Source: Lunularia cruciata (lineage: Eukaryota; Streptophyta; Marchantiopsida; Lunulariales; Lunulariaceae). Taken from it: a DNA stretch of 64,000 bases. The translations under genes and the position numbers were made by a program. Below the pieces are notes generated by a model. The model made no database searches. It was not told the DNA's origin and was given only the letters and a program-made list of their open reading frames with translations. The stretch lies in contig OX419755.1 in NCBI GenBank assembly GCA_948567375.1, positions 56,301,001-56,365,000 of the forward strand. Reading direction: 5' to 3'. This document shows positions 23,519 through 33,993 of this stretch, piece by piece; within the stretch, counting starts at the first letter, position 1, and every line of letters starts with the position of its first letter.

Positions 23519-24019
23519 GATGCACTTGATAGGCATCACCAGTTGGACACTTGTGAGCCTTGTGCCTATTGAGATGATTCAAGAACATGCTGGAGGTGAT
23601 AGACCAAGTGAGCATGGGATTCTTGGGACACAACCAATAGTTACTAGGGAGAGTGGTCTACTTAGAGTCCATCCAGGTGAGCGTGGGCTACTTGGACTAC
23701 ACCCTTGGTCCACTTGGGATGCAGCTAGAGGACGTGTGGAGCTTGCAGCCAGAGTGGAGAGAGTTTTTCACATAGAGGTTGGGACCTCTAATGTTTGGGA
23801 GCATGCCACTATTGCTCCCAAGGGCCTAGTGTAGTAGCCAATCAGTACGTCTTCCACTCCTACTATAGTTATAGAGGATACTTGGAAGCCAAATCTTGGA
23901 CCCAAGCTTACTGGAGAGGAAAGACGGACGGTTTGGAGGTTCTTCGGGAGCCACACGAGTTGTTTTGCCTTTAGTATGAAGGATTTGGGTGCTTTGAAGG
24001 GACATGGTATACGGATTGA
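23519..24019 (+). pseudogene. Element A spacer between methyltransferase and RT
   Basis: Open in one frame to 23834 but out of phase with the domains on either side. It includes a short repeated phrase (GLLRVHPGERGLLGLHPW). No domain is recognised. Confidence 0.45.
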
Positions 24020-25330
24020 GCTGACTAGCAATAAACCAATTTTCTGACATCCTTATCAATATAGTGAGATGGAGAAGACATTGATTTAGAGCTAGAGTAG
24101 TGACCTTTTTGATGCTGGTTTGGTGGAGATTTCACATAAAGAGTATGCATCAGCGATAGTGTGCCAGCCAAGAAGGATATGCATGGCAACTACACAAATA
24201 GGTGGATGTGTGGAGATTACCGTACTATCAACCAACAGACCAGGGCTGATCGGTATGCCATGCCTACAACGGAGGAAATTTTTGATGCGATTGGGCATGC
24301 AAAGGTCTTCAGTACTTTGGATCTTTGAGCGGGATATCATCAATTGCTAATCAAAGAGGAGGATAAGTCCAAGACATCATTTTGGGCTATTGATCCTCAC
24401 GGCAAGGATGTGTTATATTAGTGGAGGTTCTTACCGTTTGGGTTAAAGAACGCTCTTGCTGAGTTCCAGAGGGTCATGGATAGGATCCTAGCTGGATTGG
24501 ATTTTGCTTGGTGCTATATTGATGACATTTTGGTCTATACCACTACTGTGGAGGAGCATGAGAGACAGTTGTTGGAGGTGTTTGAGAGGTTGAGATCTCA
24601 TGGACTTGAATAACATCTTGGGAAATGTAAATTCTTCTATGAGCAGGTTGAGTATTTGGGTCACATTATCTACCCCGGAGGACTTGGTGTTTAGCAAACC
24701 AAGGTAGGGGCTATTGCACATATTTCTTGGCCTACGGATGTGAGTAGAGTGCAAGCATTCCTTGGTTTGGCAAACTTCTATCACCGCTATGTTAGAGGAT
24801 TTAGCACCATTGCCAAGGCCTTGACAAAGCTGAACAAGCTTACACATGAGCGGTGTTGGGTAGATGAGTAAGAGAGAGCTTTTGTAGAGCTTAAGGAGAG
24901 GTTGACATCTGCTCCTATTTTGAGGAGACAGATCACAAGCGATGATTTCAGGTTCATACTGATTGGAGTATGTTGTGGCTTGGAGCGGTGCTCAATCAAC
25001 ATAATGATGAGGGGAAGGAGTTTGTGGTGGCCTATGCTAGTTGCTCCAACAATTCAGCGGAGGCAAAGTATAGTTCATATGAGGGAGAGTGCTTGGTAGC
25101 AATTTGGGCAATAGCACATTTCCAATGTTACCTATTTGGTAACCCCTTCACTCTCATCGCTGATCATCAGCCATTGAAGTAGTTGATGGAGTCCAACAAG
25201 CTTTCAAGGAAGCTTGCATGATGGGCTCTGATTTTACAAGAGTATCATTTCACAATTGTTCACAGACCTAGAGTGGTGAACCGTGATGCAGATGGGTTGA
25301 GTAGAAACCCATGTCTCAACCAGCAAGATC
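24020..25330 (+). pseudogene. Element A reverse transcriptase and RNase H
   Basis: RT landmarks in one frame are MCGDYRTINQQTRADRYAMP, then STLDL-stop-AGYHQLLIKEED, RFLPFGLKNALAEFQRVMD and the catalytic CYIDDILVY near 24515. VEYLGHII and the thumb FLGLANFYHRYVRGFS follow. RNase H follows with YSSYEGECLVAIWAI, FTLIADHQPLK and RDADGLSR. The stops at LDL*AGYH, LY*WRF, GLE*HLG, GV*QTK and DE*ERAF mostly fit single C-to-T or G-to-A changes. It would copy the RNA genome into DNA, but is inactive here. Confidence 0.9.
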
Positions 25331-26550
25331 GGACCGGAACACGTTGGCATGGTAAGATAGATGAGGAGATGGTGCCAGGTTGGCATGCATTGGCCTTTCG
25401 GTGTATGTTTTCAAAGGCTTTGGTGGTATCTCTCTCAGTGCATACAAGAGGAGTTATTGAGTTCATAGATCCAAAGAGTGAAGATATTGGTACAATTCAG
25501 CGAGACATTCATGATGATGTCTTAGTGATGGACTATCTTTGCACTGGTGTTGTGGGTGGCACAGTTAGGGCCAAGGAGAGAGACCGTGTTCTTCAACAAG
25601 CCAAACGGTTCAGATTGGAGGGCAGACACCTTTTGCGTGTATGGGAGGATGGTAGAGTGCAAGTAGTACCACTTTCATCTAAGAGACCACAGTTGGTCCA
25701 TCATGCTCATGAGGAGCTAGGACATTTTGGAGTAAAGCATACATGTGACAACTTGGCAAATATCACTTTTGTGGTAATCGGGTAAGTAAAGTTTTTCCCC
25801 GTAGAGATACTATGCAGAAATGTCCAAATACGAAGTCAAAAGTCACAATCGTAGTTCTTCTTGGTTGCTTCTTTAATCTCTCAGGTAGAAACTACACCCA
25901 AAAGAGAGTAACAAGCTCACAATCTTGACAACTTGTCACAAATACACACACATAATCACATCATAGCAAATTCTGTCCAAACAACTCTTGATTGTTATGA
26001 TTTAGATTCTCCCAAAGACGACACTTCACTACAAAGAACAATTTTGCCTCAGAATTGTGTTCCACCCCTCCACTAAAGGCACAACTTCCTCGATCAAAAT
26101 TGCTTCACATCAACTTTGTGCTGCACTCACAAATGCAGAATACAACCAACACTACAATTCCTCTCAGATCTGTCAAGGCATTGCTCCGATGCACTTCACT
26201 CAAGATCAAACACATAGAATGAAGATCAAGGCTACAGAGTCCAACATCCACAGACACACTGACTTGCTCTTCGGAATTCTCCACACACTCACAACTACAA
26301 ACACAAAATTGACAATCGGAATTAAGCTTAAGCGACAAGCAATGAGAATAGCACTTCGCTTTATCTATCTTCACAAATATGAATAGTGAATATTATTGTA
26401 ATGCAAATGCTCCCTTTAAATACTAAAGCAAACAGCAGTTCTTCCTACATATGCACCGCTTCCTAACATCTTTTCCTACATGCAGATCCAACTTGACAAT
26501 CCATCTCTTCATATCTACCTTTTCCTATCTCGAAATATCTCAATCTATAC

Positions 26551-26859
26551 TTATCCCAATCCAATGTCTACCTCATCATCGGTTTTCAAACCCGATGATC
26601 TTCCTACTACTTCTCCTTCTTCGGGTATATCTAATTCTACTAATTCTTGCACTAATTCTACTACTTCTACACTAGGAACTACAATTGCACTAAAGAGTGA
26701 CTTATCTAACTCTTTATCTCCTAACCCAATCTTCTCTAATGTCTCAAATAATAAGTCCAATGACACATGGATTCCTACATCTGCAACATTGGGTCTAATT
26801 ACAATCCATTCCTTTGCTAATTCTACTATATCCTCATCACAAATTGTAATTGAAAGCAT
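26551..26859 (-). pseudogene. C-terminal remnant of the family B LTR-encoded protein
   Basis: A 102-codon minus-strand frame ends like the other copies: VGIHVSLDLLFETLEKIG, then LGDKELDKS, and an acidic tail ending DEVDIGLG. Compare VGVQVSL/IGVQMSL and DKVDI in the copies at 30.4, 37.7, 51.5 and 61 kb. The N-terminal domain and most of the coiled coil are missing. Confidence 0.8.
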
Positions 26860-27186
26860 GGGTACACTATCTACGCCTTCAATTTGTAACCCACGTTCCC
26901 ATAATCTCTCATGTTATTGACCCGAAGACCCGTATAGTCTGATCTTGCACTTCGGGTTTATTCAGTACTGCTATTTCTCCTTCAATTCTTGTTCCATCTT
27001 CAATCGGAATTGAAATTGAAGTCATGGGTATCCTAACTATCTATTCTTTCTCTATCCTAACTCTCTCGAATGCCTCTGGCAAGATTCTAGAAGTCATCTT
27101 CATTGCACTCCAAGGTCCGACTATCTCAGATACAGTCATCTTCGTCTTGAGGCAAAGAAGCTTCTAACCCGAAGTGGTGTAAACCT

Positions 27187-27334
27187 GAAGTCCGAAGTCC
27201 AAAGTCCAAAGTCCAAAGTCCGATCTCTTAAGTCCAAAGTCCAAAGACTAAAGTCTCAAGTCCAAAATCCAAAGACCGAAGTCTCAAGTCCAAAGTCCGA
27301 AGACCAAAGTCTCAAGTCCAAAGTCCGAAGGCAC
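27187..27334. repeat. Minisatellite of aagtccaa/aagtccga units
   Basis: About 20 imperfect units of 7-8 bp (aagtccaa, aagtccg, aagaccg, aagtctc) form a higher-order period of roughly 35 bp. It lies inside the solo LTR and probably expanded from the cccgaagtaaag-type motifs seen in the U3 of other family B LTRs. Confidence 0.85.
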
Positions 27335-28586
27335 TAAACTACTTTGTAAATTTACTCCCAAAACTTCAAATACTTATAACTTCTTCTAGAAACCTCCAAA
27401 CTTTGCGATTTTGGTGGCAACGGAAAGCCCTTAACAAGACGCCTTCAACGAGATATAGCACGCTTGATTTGGACTTGTAGACATTGAGATATAGCCCCCA
27501 CAAGAATCTCGACCTGTAACTTCCATTCCTCCTTTGGGTATGCTCTATTTCAATCTTGGTTGAGTCCATCTTCATCTGACACAAAGTCTACTTCTTTGGG
27601 CTTGATCAAAATACAAATTTCCTCTCACTTCTTCTCCATTTGGTTTCAATTTGGTTTCAGCAAGGCACTTCTTCTTCAAAACTTGTCCAAAATGAAAAAT
27701 GTGGGTACCACAATACATATAGCTTACTCCAGAGTCACTATTGGTGGCACAATATGCAGACCAAGGTACAGTAATTTGTTGCCAGATGTTTGGTTTCTGA
27801 CCAAGTTAGAGCATCATTCAATGCACCTACACCACAGTTACATCTCTTACCTATCATGGGATTGGGTTACTGTTGGAGTTTGGACTTTGCTAGACCTTTA
27901 CCGCTGACTGTGAGATTTCATCGGTATGTTTTGGTGATGGTGGAGTACTTCTCCAAGTGGATTGAGTTGGTAGCACTTCTTTACAAGTCTAGTGAAGGGA
28001 AAACTTACTTGTTCATGGATTGAGTTCTTAGTCATTTTGGTGCACCAGTTGAGGTTTTGACTGATTAGGGATAAAGTTCTTGGGGGAGTTTCAAGTCTTG
28101 TGTGACATGGCTTTGATTGATCATCGTACTACATCCCGAGATCCCCTTGAGGTAGATGGCTTAGTCAAGAGAGTGGTTCAGATGGTGAAGAGAGGATTAC
28201 AAAAGTATGGTTTGCAGAGAGGCCACTTGGGAGATTAGGATCTCCAGTTACCTTGGTTGGCCATGGGCTATCGGTTCAGCTAGCAAGCCTCCTTAGCATC
28301 CTTCTCTCCGTACTTTCTATTTGTTAAACAAGATCCAAATTGACCTGCAGCTATTTGTTGAGATGTTATTGTAGTTTTGGACTTGGATGACCCCAATGTA
28401 TGGATGAGCGCATGTGCTCAACGGGCAGAGATCTTTTGGAGAGTGATGCCGATGGCCTTTGAGAACTTGGTGATTGCTCAACATAGAGATACTTTATGCT
28501 ATGCTACCATTTGAGGAGGAGGTTATAGACCCTTGATCCATCAATTTCATCCAAGAGATTATGTATATCTATAGCAAACAACACCA

Positions 28587-28910
28587 ATGACACTTGATGT
28601 TTTGACAGGCTGCACTATCTTGAGAGTGCATGAGGTTTTACCATATGGAGTCCTTGTGTTAGAAGGACGTGATGGTGTTGATTGGAAGGATCATGTGCAC
28701 AATTGTGCACCATGTCACCTCCCAAACATTGATGGTAATATGGACCCAAGCTTGGCACTTGTACGTGCAGGCTTGAGGTGTATGTTATGCGGCTATTCTG
28801 GTAGAGCTGCTACTATGTTAGTGTGTGATAGTTGTTCAAGAGGATGGCATATGGCATGTATGACTCCCCTCACGGTGGTTCCTCAAGGATAGTGGTTATG
28901 TCCTAGATGT
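28587..28910 (+). pseudogene. PHD finger at the C-terminus of element A pol
   Basis: PHD fingers bind histone tails, often H3 lysine 4 states. From 28779 the frame reads CMLCGYSGRAATMLVCDSC, then SRGWHMACMTPL and, after a TAG at 28890, WLCPRC. This gives the full C4HC3 ligand order with the conserved Trp before the last pair. It follows the integrase and a linker (HNCAPCHLPNIDGNMDPSLA) in the same orientation, so it is a pol extension, possibly for target-site choice. One stop interrupts it. Confidence 0.85.
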
Positions 28911-29050
28911 ACTTGACCTATTGCTAGTTCATTCTTTATATGGTATAGATTGCAGACAGGCAACTAACGATGGGGCTCCATAGCACCCGACTTCCTGATC
29001 TTTGCCCATTATCTGGAGTTAGAGGGACCTAACTGCCAACTAGGGGGCAA

Positions 29051-29610
29051 TTATGGCACTTTAGAGTCTATGTATGACTTATGTGTGAGTTGTGCTTCTA
29101 TAGTGTATGATGTTGACAACAATGTATGTTGTGTAGTGATGTATATACACACGACAATTGTCACGCTATTTCTAGTGTCACATCTAGATTGTTTGGACAT
29201 GGGAGTTCTAGTGATAGTAGTTAGAGTTATTTCAGCAGTTTCTCAAAGACTACTTTCTGACAGTCAGATTTTGTGTTCAGGGTACTTACTTCACGGTGAG
29301 GCCCACCGTCACTTTGCAAAGTTTGCACCGTCAAGTGTGCCATCAGCGGGACCATTAGGGTTTCAGACCTAGCTTGAGTCCAGGGGGTATACTTTCAAAG
29401 TGCAACTCTAGAGAGCTCACTTCTTTGATGTTGAGCCTTCAAGTTCTTGGCTATGGTGGACAGAGGCCAGCAAGCGTCTATTGGATTCTCTTAGCTAGAG
29501 TGGATGTGGCTTGACTATTATCAGTGCCCAATTGTTGGCAGTTTATAGAGTGACAGATCGAGTATTGATTTGAGTTGAGTTGAGTTGAGAGTGGTAAACA
29601 ATCTGATTAT
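29051..29610 (+). repeat. Element A 3' LTR
   Basis: A purine-rich tract (ctagggggcaa, 29040-29050) precedes ttatggcactttagag and is a plausible polypurine primer, placing the LTR start near 29052. Sequence from 29159 aligns with 17921-18366. The first about 105 bases recur immediately after the LTR at 29611-29714. Confidence 0.7.
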
Positions 29611-29714
29611 TATGGCACTTTAGAGTCTATGTATGACTTATGTGTGAGTTGTGCTTCTATAGTATATGATGTTGACAACAATGTATGTTGTGTAGTAATG
29701 TATATACGCACAAC
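29611..29714 (+). repeat. Direct repeat of the 3' LTR start
   Basis: It matches 29052-29155 with only a few substitutions (both run tatggcactttagagtctat to tatatac.cac). The arrangement LTR followed by a second, truncated LTR start suggests an LTR-LTR junction or duplication at the element's 3' end. Confidence 0.85.
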
Positions 29715-30029
29715 ATATTTCATCACAAGGATAATGTCCAGTATTGCCGCCATAGCTACTACTCTATCCCACTACTCCCAATTTATCTAATTTATTAACA
29801 TATAGATGTAGCATGTCCACCATTCTCCATAAGTTACAATAGGAAGTATCAAGGGTTCCTTAGACAAGGTAATCAAATGCAAAAAATTCTACCCAAAGCG
29901 CGAGGTGATGAATTGTGTGAAATGATGCTTGGGTAATATTTGGACATGAAAATCCCAATGGTTTGCAGAAGCGGATTTGGTGATCCATAAATTCCATCCA
30001 TCCCATTCCTACTCTGAGACCAATATAAA
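29715..30029. other. Unassigned sequence between element A and the family C LTR fragment
   Basis: No domain recognised. Minus-strand frames (30042-29860 and 30112-29873) are short and motif-free. It may be more of a family C element beyond the shared LTR part. Confidence 0.35.
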
Positions 30030-30390
30030 AGACCAAGACCAAGGAGAGAAATAAGAGAATGGAAGCTCACATTGGGACGTTGGAATGAGGGAAAACTCCA
30101 AATGCCTAGCATGAGTTTTGGCTTTGGTATTTATAGGTAGCATACAAGGGCCTTGAGAAGCTTCTCAAGAAGCTTCCTTCTAGAAGCCGCCTACTTGGCA
30201 TGCAAGCTAAGCTAGTTAGAAGCTTCTAGAAGCTTCTTTCTCAAAGCTACTTACTTGAGGTGCAAGCTAAGCTAGCCGGGAAGCTTCCCAAGAAGCTTCC
30301 TAGATACTTCCATAATATTCTAAGCTAATTTGTTTTATTTGCTACTTTGTTAGCCCTACTAACTTTGTTGCTAAACTCCATATTGTTACA
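30030..30390 (-). repeat. Family C LTR fragment
   Basis: On the minus strand it begins tgtaacaatatggag at 30390 and runs through a GAAGCTTC-rich region, a TATA box and gctaggcatttggagtttt to ctctccttggtctt. It matches the plus-strand family C LTR at 37423-37735 continued at 55236-55330. It abuts the truncated B2 LTR at 30391. Confidence 0.8.
30128..30299 (-). promoter_or_regulatory. Heat-shock-element-like cluster and TATA box in the family C LTR
   Basis: On the minus strand the TATA box (tataaata, 30128-30135) is preceded within about 165 bp by GAA/TTC arrays. 30219-30236 reads GAAGCTTCTAGAAGCTTC, four perfectly alternating nGAAn units. 30157-30185 and 30280-30299 each hold two GAAgcTTC blocks, with 4-nt spacers and one extra TTC/GAA pair. 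This is the binding pattern of heat-shock factors, known from the heat-activated ONSEN LTR. The function here is inferred. Confidence 0.55.
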
Positions 30391-32511
30391 AAGGGGAGTA
30401 AGATCCAAGAGGTCAATGACAGCCGAATCTGCAAGTCTGAGCTTAGTGTATAAGGAAGAAGTAAGCTTGGAAGGAAGGCCATTGAAGGTACAAAGATCAA
30501 GACTTTGGGAGAAGACTCCAGCAGAAGGAGCATCAACAGAAATGAAGTACAAAGATGGAGCAAAAGACAAAGAAGATTTTGATAGGGTGGAGTACTTATC
30601 ATAGATTGTGGGTCCATTGTTAGCATTGTTGAAGAAGCAAAAGAAGGTGATCTTGAAAGATCATATGGAGGTGAAGAATGAGTTGCAGGTGAAGAATGAG
30701 TTACAAGTGATGAAATATTTGTTAGATGAAACAAAGAAATTGAAGGAGGTGGTAACTTTAAAGGAAGAAGAAGTTGAGGAACTTTGAGTGGATGCAATCT
30801 TGAAGAACAAGACTTTAGAGAACTTGCAAGAGAGTTTCAAGAAGTGTGGAAGAGAGATGCACAATCAAGCCAAAGAGTTGAAAGAGCAAAAATCATTGGT
30901 GGAAAAGATGAAAGGTGATGTTAGCAAAGTTTGCATTGAAAGCATTCATGTGAAGGCAATGACGGCTATGATGGAGTAGGAGTTGGAGAGCTTGAAGAAG
31001 AGTGCAGTAGAGAAGGATCAAGCATGGCAAAGAGAGTTAGCAATCTGACACCAAGAGGAAGAAAGGTTGAGAAGCTTGGTAAGTGTTGATGTGCAATGTG
31101 CTTAATACGTAGAGGACAAGAAGATGCTTGCTGCAGAGTACAAAGATGAGTTGAAGATGTACAAAGAAGAGTTGAAGGCATAACAATCTTGAGGGTTTGC
31201 ATCTGAGTGAGTAGGAGAAGTTGTTGGGAGACTAAGAGCAATATTGAGCACGGGGTTTGAAGGAAAGTTGGAGGAAGCAAGACTTCATGAATTGAAGTTG
31301 CTAGTGCAGGAGATGAGAAAGAGAAGAGCAAAAGATGTGGATCTGAACACTCTGTTGATTTGCTTGAGGAATGAGTAGATAGGAAGATAATTGAGGTAGG
31401 AGATCATGTAAGTCTCAAATTAATAAATTCAGAGTTAGAAAGACTTTGGAGTAGTGTGAAGGAAGATAAGAAGTCCAAAGTAGCAGAAGTAAGAGTGCAA
31501 GTATCATTGGATCAATTATCTGAGAGATTAGAGAAGAGTGGATTAGGAGATAAAGAGATAGAAAGGTTACCCATGACCTCAATTGTAGTTCAGGGTGACA
31601 AAGTAGTAGAAATAGTGGAGGATGTAGTAGAATTAGGTAGACTTGCAGAAGGAGAAGGGATAGGAGGATCATCGGGTTTGGAAGCAGAAGTTGAAGTAGA
31701 CATCAGATCGGATCAGAAACAAATTTGAGATTTGAATTTGCACATATGAAGAGGTGCATTGTCATTTTGGATTTGTGAGTTTGAGGAGTTGTTGTAGAAC
31801 AATATTTTTGTTAGTAATTTTCAACTATTCCACTATTTAATGGAGGCATTTGTAGGGTTATGTTGTTTAGAATTCCAAATTTTTGGTGATAGATAAAGCA
31901 AAGTGTTGAGTTCAGTGCTTGTCACTTGAGCTTAATTCTGAGTATCAAGTTTGTGTTTGTGTTTGTGTGGAGAATTTTGAAGGGCAAATCAATGTGCTTG
32001 TTGGATGTTGGATTTGTAGCCATTGTGTGTGTTTGATCTTGAGTGAAGTGCAATTAGAGCAATGCCTTGATAAATTTGAGAGGAATTGTAGTGTTGGTAG
32101 TATTTTGCACTTGTGAGTGCAACATAGACCCTATGCTACACTCACAAGTGTAGGTGATGTGAAGAAATTTTGATTGAGGAAGTTGAGCCTTCAATGGAGA
32201 GGTGGAACACAATTCTGAGGCGAGGGTGTTTTGTAGTGAAGTAGCACTCCGTGGAAGGATCTAAATCATCACAATCAAGATTGTTTGGAAAGATTTGTGA
32301 TTAATGAGTGTTAATTTGTGACAAGACTTAAAGTCAATGCTTCTTATTCTCTTCTAGGTGTAGTTTCTATTTGAGAGATTAAAGATGCAATCAAGCAAAA
32401 CTAAACTGTGAGCATTTTGCTTTGTATTTGAACATTTTTGACTTGTATCTCTATGGAAATGAACTTTACCTACTTGATTATTGCAAAAGTGATATTTTTT
32501 GAGTTGTCACA
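30391..32511 (+). repeat. B2 LTR, 5'-truncated, with remnant of the LTR ORF
   Basis: It includes the coiled-coil part of the LTR ORF (pieces at 30391-31728, e.g. LDQLSERLEKSGLGDKEIER) and the 780-bp noncoding LTR end finishing gagttgtcaca at 32511. The coding remnant is closer to the divergent copy at 61 kb than to B1 (shared KVQRSRL segment). The LTR's first 1.6 kb are missing. Confidence 0.8.
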
Positions 32512-33153
32512 TGATTTTTGGCACTGCTCTGCAAGATACACATCTTGGAAGTGGAAGAATATGAAGCAAAATTTGAAATTAGGTTCTTAACCAATATAAA
32601 TGTTTGCATCAAGAGAACAATGAGAAGAGAGAGTTTGAAGATAAAATTTGCAGTTGTGAAGAAGAACACCATAAGGGGCACATTAGTTTTGATGAAGCTG
32701 AAAGGAAGGCATTGGATTTGCAACTTCTTCAAAAAGTTTAAGAGGCCTTGAAAGAACAAAAGCAAAAGAAGCATGAAGTTGGGTGGCAAGGCTACTTTGC
32801 TTCTCCAACTTCCAAGAAGAAGAAAGATGCCAATGGGCAAACATACTCATTACGACCCAATATACCAACTTCCTCTAAAGCTGCCAAGGAAGTCAAGTTT
32901 ATAAAAAGATTTATTTATGAAAAGACAACACAAATTTTAATGGAAGAAGAGTGCCAACATCTCTTACAAATGATTCCTTGGTTGGCTCAAAGGAGTTTTC
33001 AAGAGCACTCAGAAAGTATTGAACCTCTTCCTCTGTTTCCAATCAAAGTTGACACCATCAAGCAAGAAGAATCTATCAATGAAGACTCCACTTTGAACTT
33101 GACTAATTGGAACCCCTGGACTGTCAACATGGCTTCAATACCAGCCAGCTTCT

Positions 33154-33851
33154 TGGGTCTATGAGCCGGCCTATCTCTCACTCAAGGTGAACCTCTGATG
33201 GCTATTATGGTAGCGCACCATGGACTAAGAAGGCAAGGAATCCCAACTTCATCATACTCCTCCAAGGCTAACACTCCAAGACTCAAGACATTGCTCACTA
33301 GAGAACTCAATGGGAGAGAGATAGTTGCAAATGAAAGGATGATGAGTACCTCCTCACCCCTTGTTTATATACTAGTGAAATAGTTACATACCAAAGTTAC
33401 TAATTACCGTAGTAACTCAAGTTACTAGACTAAAAGTCAAGTAAAGTCAAAAAGTAGAAAGGAATATCCATTCACATGGGCATATTCCCCTAAGCATGTG
33501 GTCTTATCTTGATCCAACCATTAAGTCAAGGATTCCTTCACATGGGCTATCCTTGGACTAAAGAAGAATCCAAAACAAAAAGGCTTGCGGGCCCAAGAGT
33601 TCTCAATTCTTTCCTCAAAGCCAAACACCTAGGAATAATACCAAGTCAACACACTAAAATCCAAAATAGTGGTGCTCATCTTTTCTACTTCCTTTAAAGT
33701 AAGGTCCCCTCTATCTTAGCTATGACTAAATTTAGCTAACAATGACTAATATAGAACCATCCTTTATCTCTATATAAATAATATCTCTTAAGTACTTGTA
33801 ATACCAAGCTAAATATCACAATACCACACACATGCAAAAATGGGTGTTACA
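33154..33851. mobile_element. Probable 0.7-kb solo LTR inserted in B2 gag
   Basis: Sequence with no counterpart in B1 begins tgggtctatgagcc and ends tgggtgttaca, i.e. TG...CA. It has a TATA-like ctatataaata near 33770. The B1-like gag sequence resumes at about 33859 (caagttcaacc). A clean target-site duplication was not found, so borders are uncertain by a few bases. Confidence 0.5.
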
Positions 33852-33947
33852 GGTTGATCAAGTTCAACCTTACCACATCTAATTCCTCAGAGCCAAAGAA
33901 TGACTTTGTTACCTTTCACCCGACACGCCTACCAGAAGTATAAGAGG

Positions 33948-33993
33948 ATTCCAAGAAGCCATTTGGCAGACTTGCCAAATGGCTTCTTGGAAT
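33948..33993. repeat. Perfect 21-bp palindrome at a gag deletion point
   Basis: The arms 33948-33968 and 33973-33993 are exact reverse complements around gact. The right arm is the expected gag sequence; the left arm replaces about 200 bp present in B1. Confidence 0.9.

Larger units (their letters stand above)
25744..27712 (-). mobile_element. Solo LTR of family B (internally deleted) in element A integrase
   Basis: On the minus strand it starts tgtggtacccacattttt and ends aaatttgccaagttgtcaca-type sequence, as in the family B LTRs. It is flanked by the 5-bp duplication ATACA (25739-25743 and 27713-27717). At 1969 bp it is about half the full LTR length. It keeps the 3' noncoding part and the last part of the LTR ORF, plus a minisatellite. 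No gag or pol is present, so it is a solo LTR formed by LTR-LTR recombination. Confidence 0.92.
25331..28586 (+). pseudogene. Element A integrase, split by a nested solo LTR
   Basis: The HHCC zinc-binding part begins HHAHEELGHFGVKHT (about 25695-25743). The frame resumes after the insertion at 27718 with YSLLQSHYWWHNMQ, exactly in phase once the insert and one ATACA are removed. The catalytic core follows with WSLDFARPLPLT, RYVLVMVEYFSKWIELVAL and SHFGAPVEVLTD. The final E region is broken by frameshifts around 28060-28200. A GPY/F-like end (GCTILRVHEVLPYGVLVLEG) leads into the PHD finger. Integrase would insert the cDNA, but this copy is disrupted. Confidence 0.85.
17921..29714 (+). mobile_element. 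Element A: Ty3/gypsy retrotransposon with cytosine methyltransferase and PHD finger
   Basis: Related terminal sequences at 17921-18366 and 29159-29610 enclose, in order, a long leader, gag with two CCHC knuckles, protease, a C5-cytosine methyltransferase domain, RT, RNase H, integrase, a GPY/F-like linker and a PHD finger. The RT-before-integrase order marks Ty3/gypsy. The span is 11.8 kb, about 9.8 kb after removing the nested solo LTR at 25744-27712. Many in-frame stops are explicable as C-to-T changes (CGA to TGA, CAG to TAG). By eye the two LTR copies differ at about 36 of the first 235 aligned bases, so the copy is old. The exact 5' end is uncertain. Confidence 0.85.

Noticed and set aside
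26057-26386. Plus-strand 109-codon ORF in the short solo LTR
   Set aside because: It is the antisense of the noncoding 3' part of the family B LTR, and equivalent frames are broken in other copies.
27187-27334. Possible CRISPR-like array
   Set aside because: Units are 7-8 bp without spacers; this is a minisatellite in a eukaryotic LTR.
30150-30300. AAGCTT repeats as a simple restriction-site or hairpin curiosity
   Set aside because: The alternating GAA/TTC phase and position upstream of a TATA box fit heat-shock elements better.
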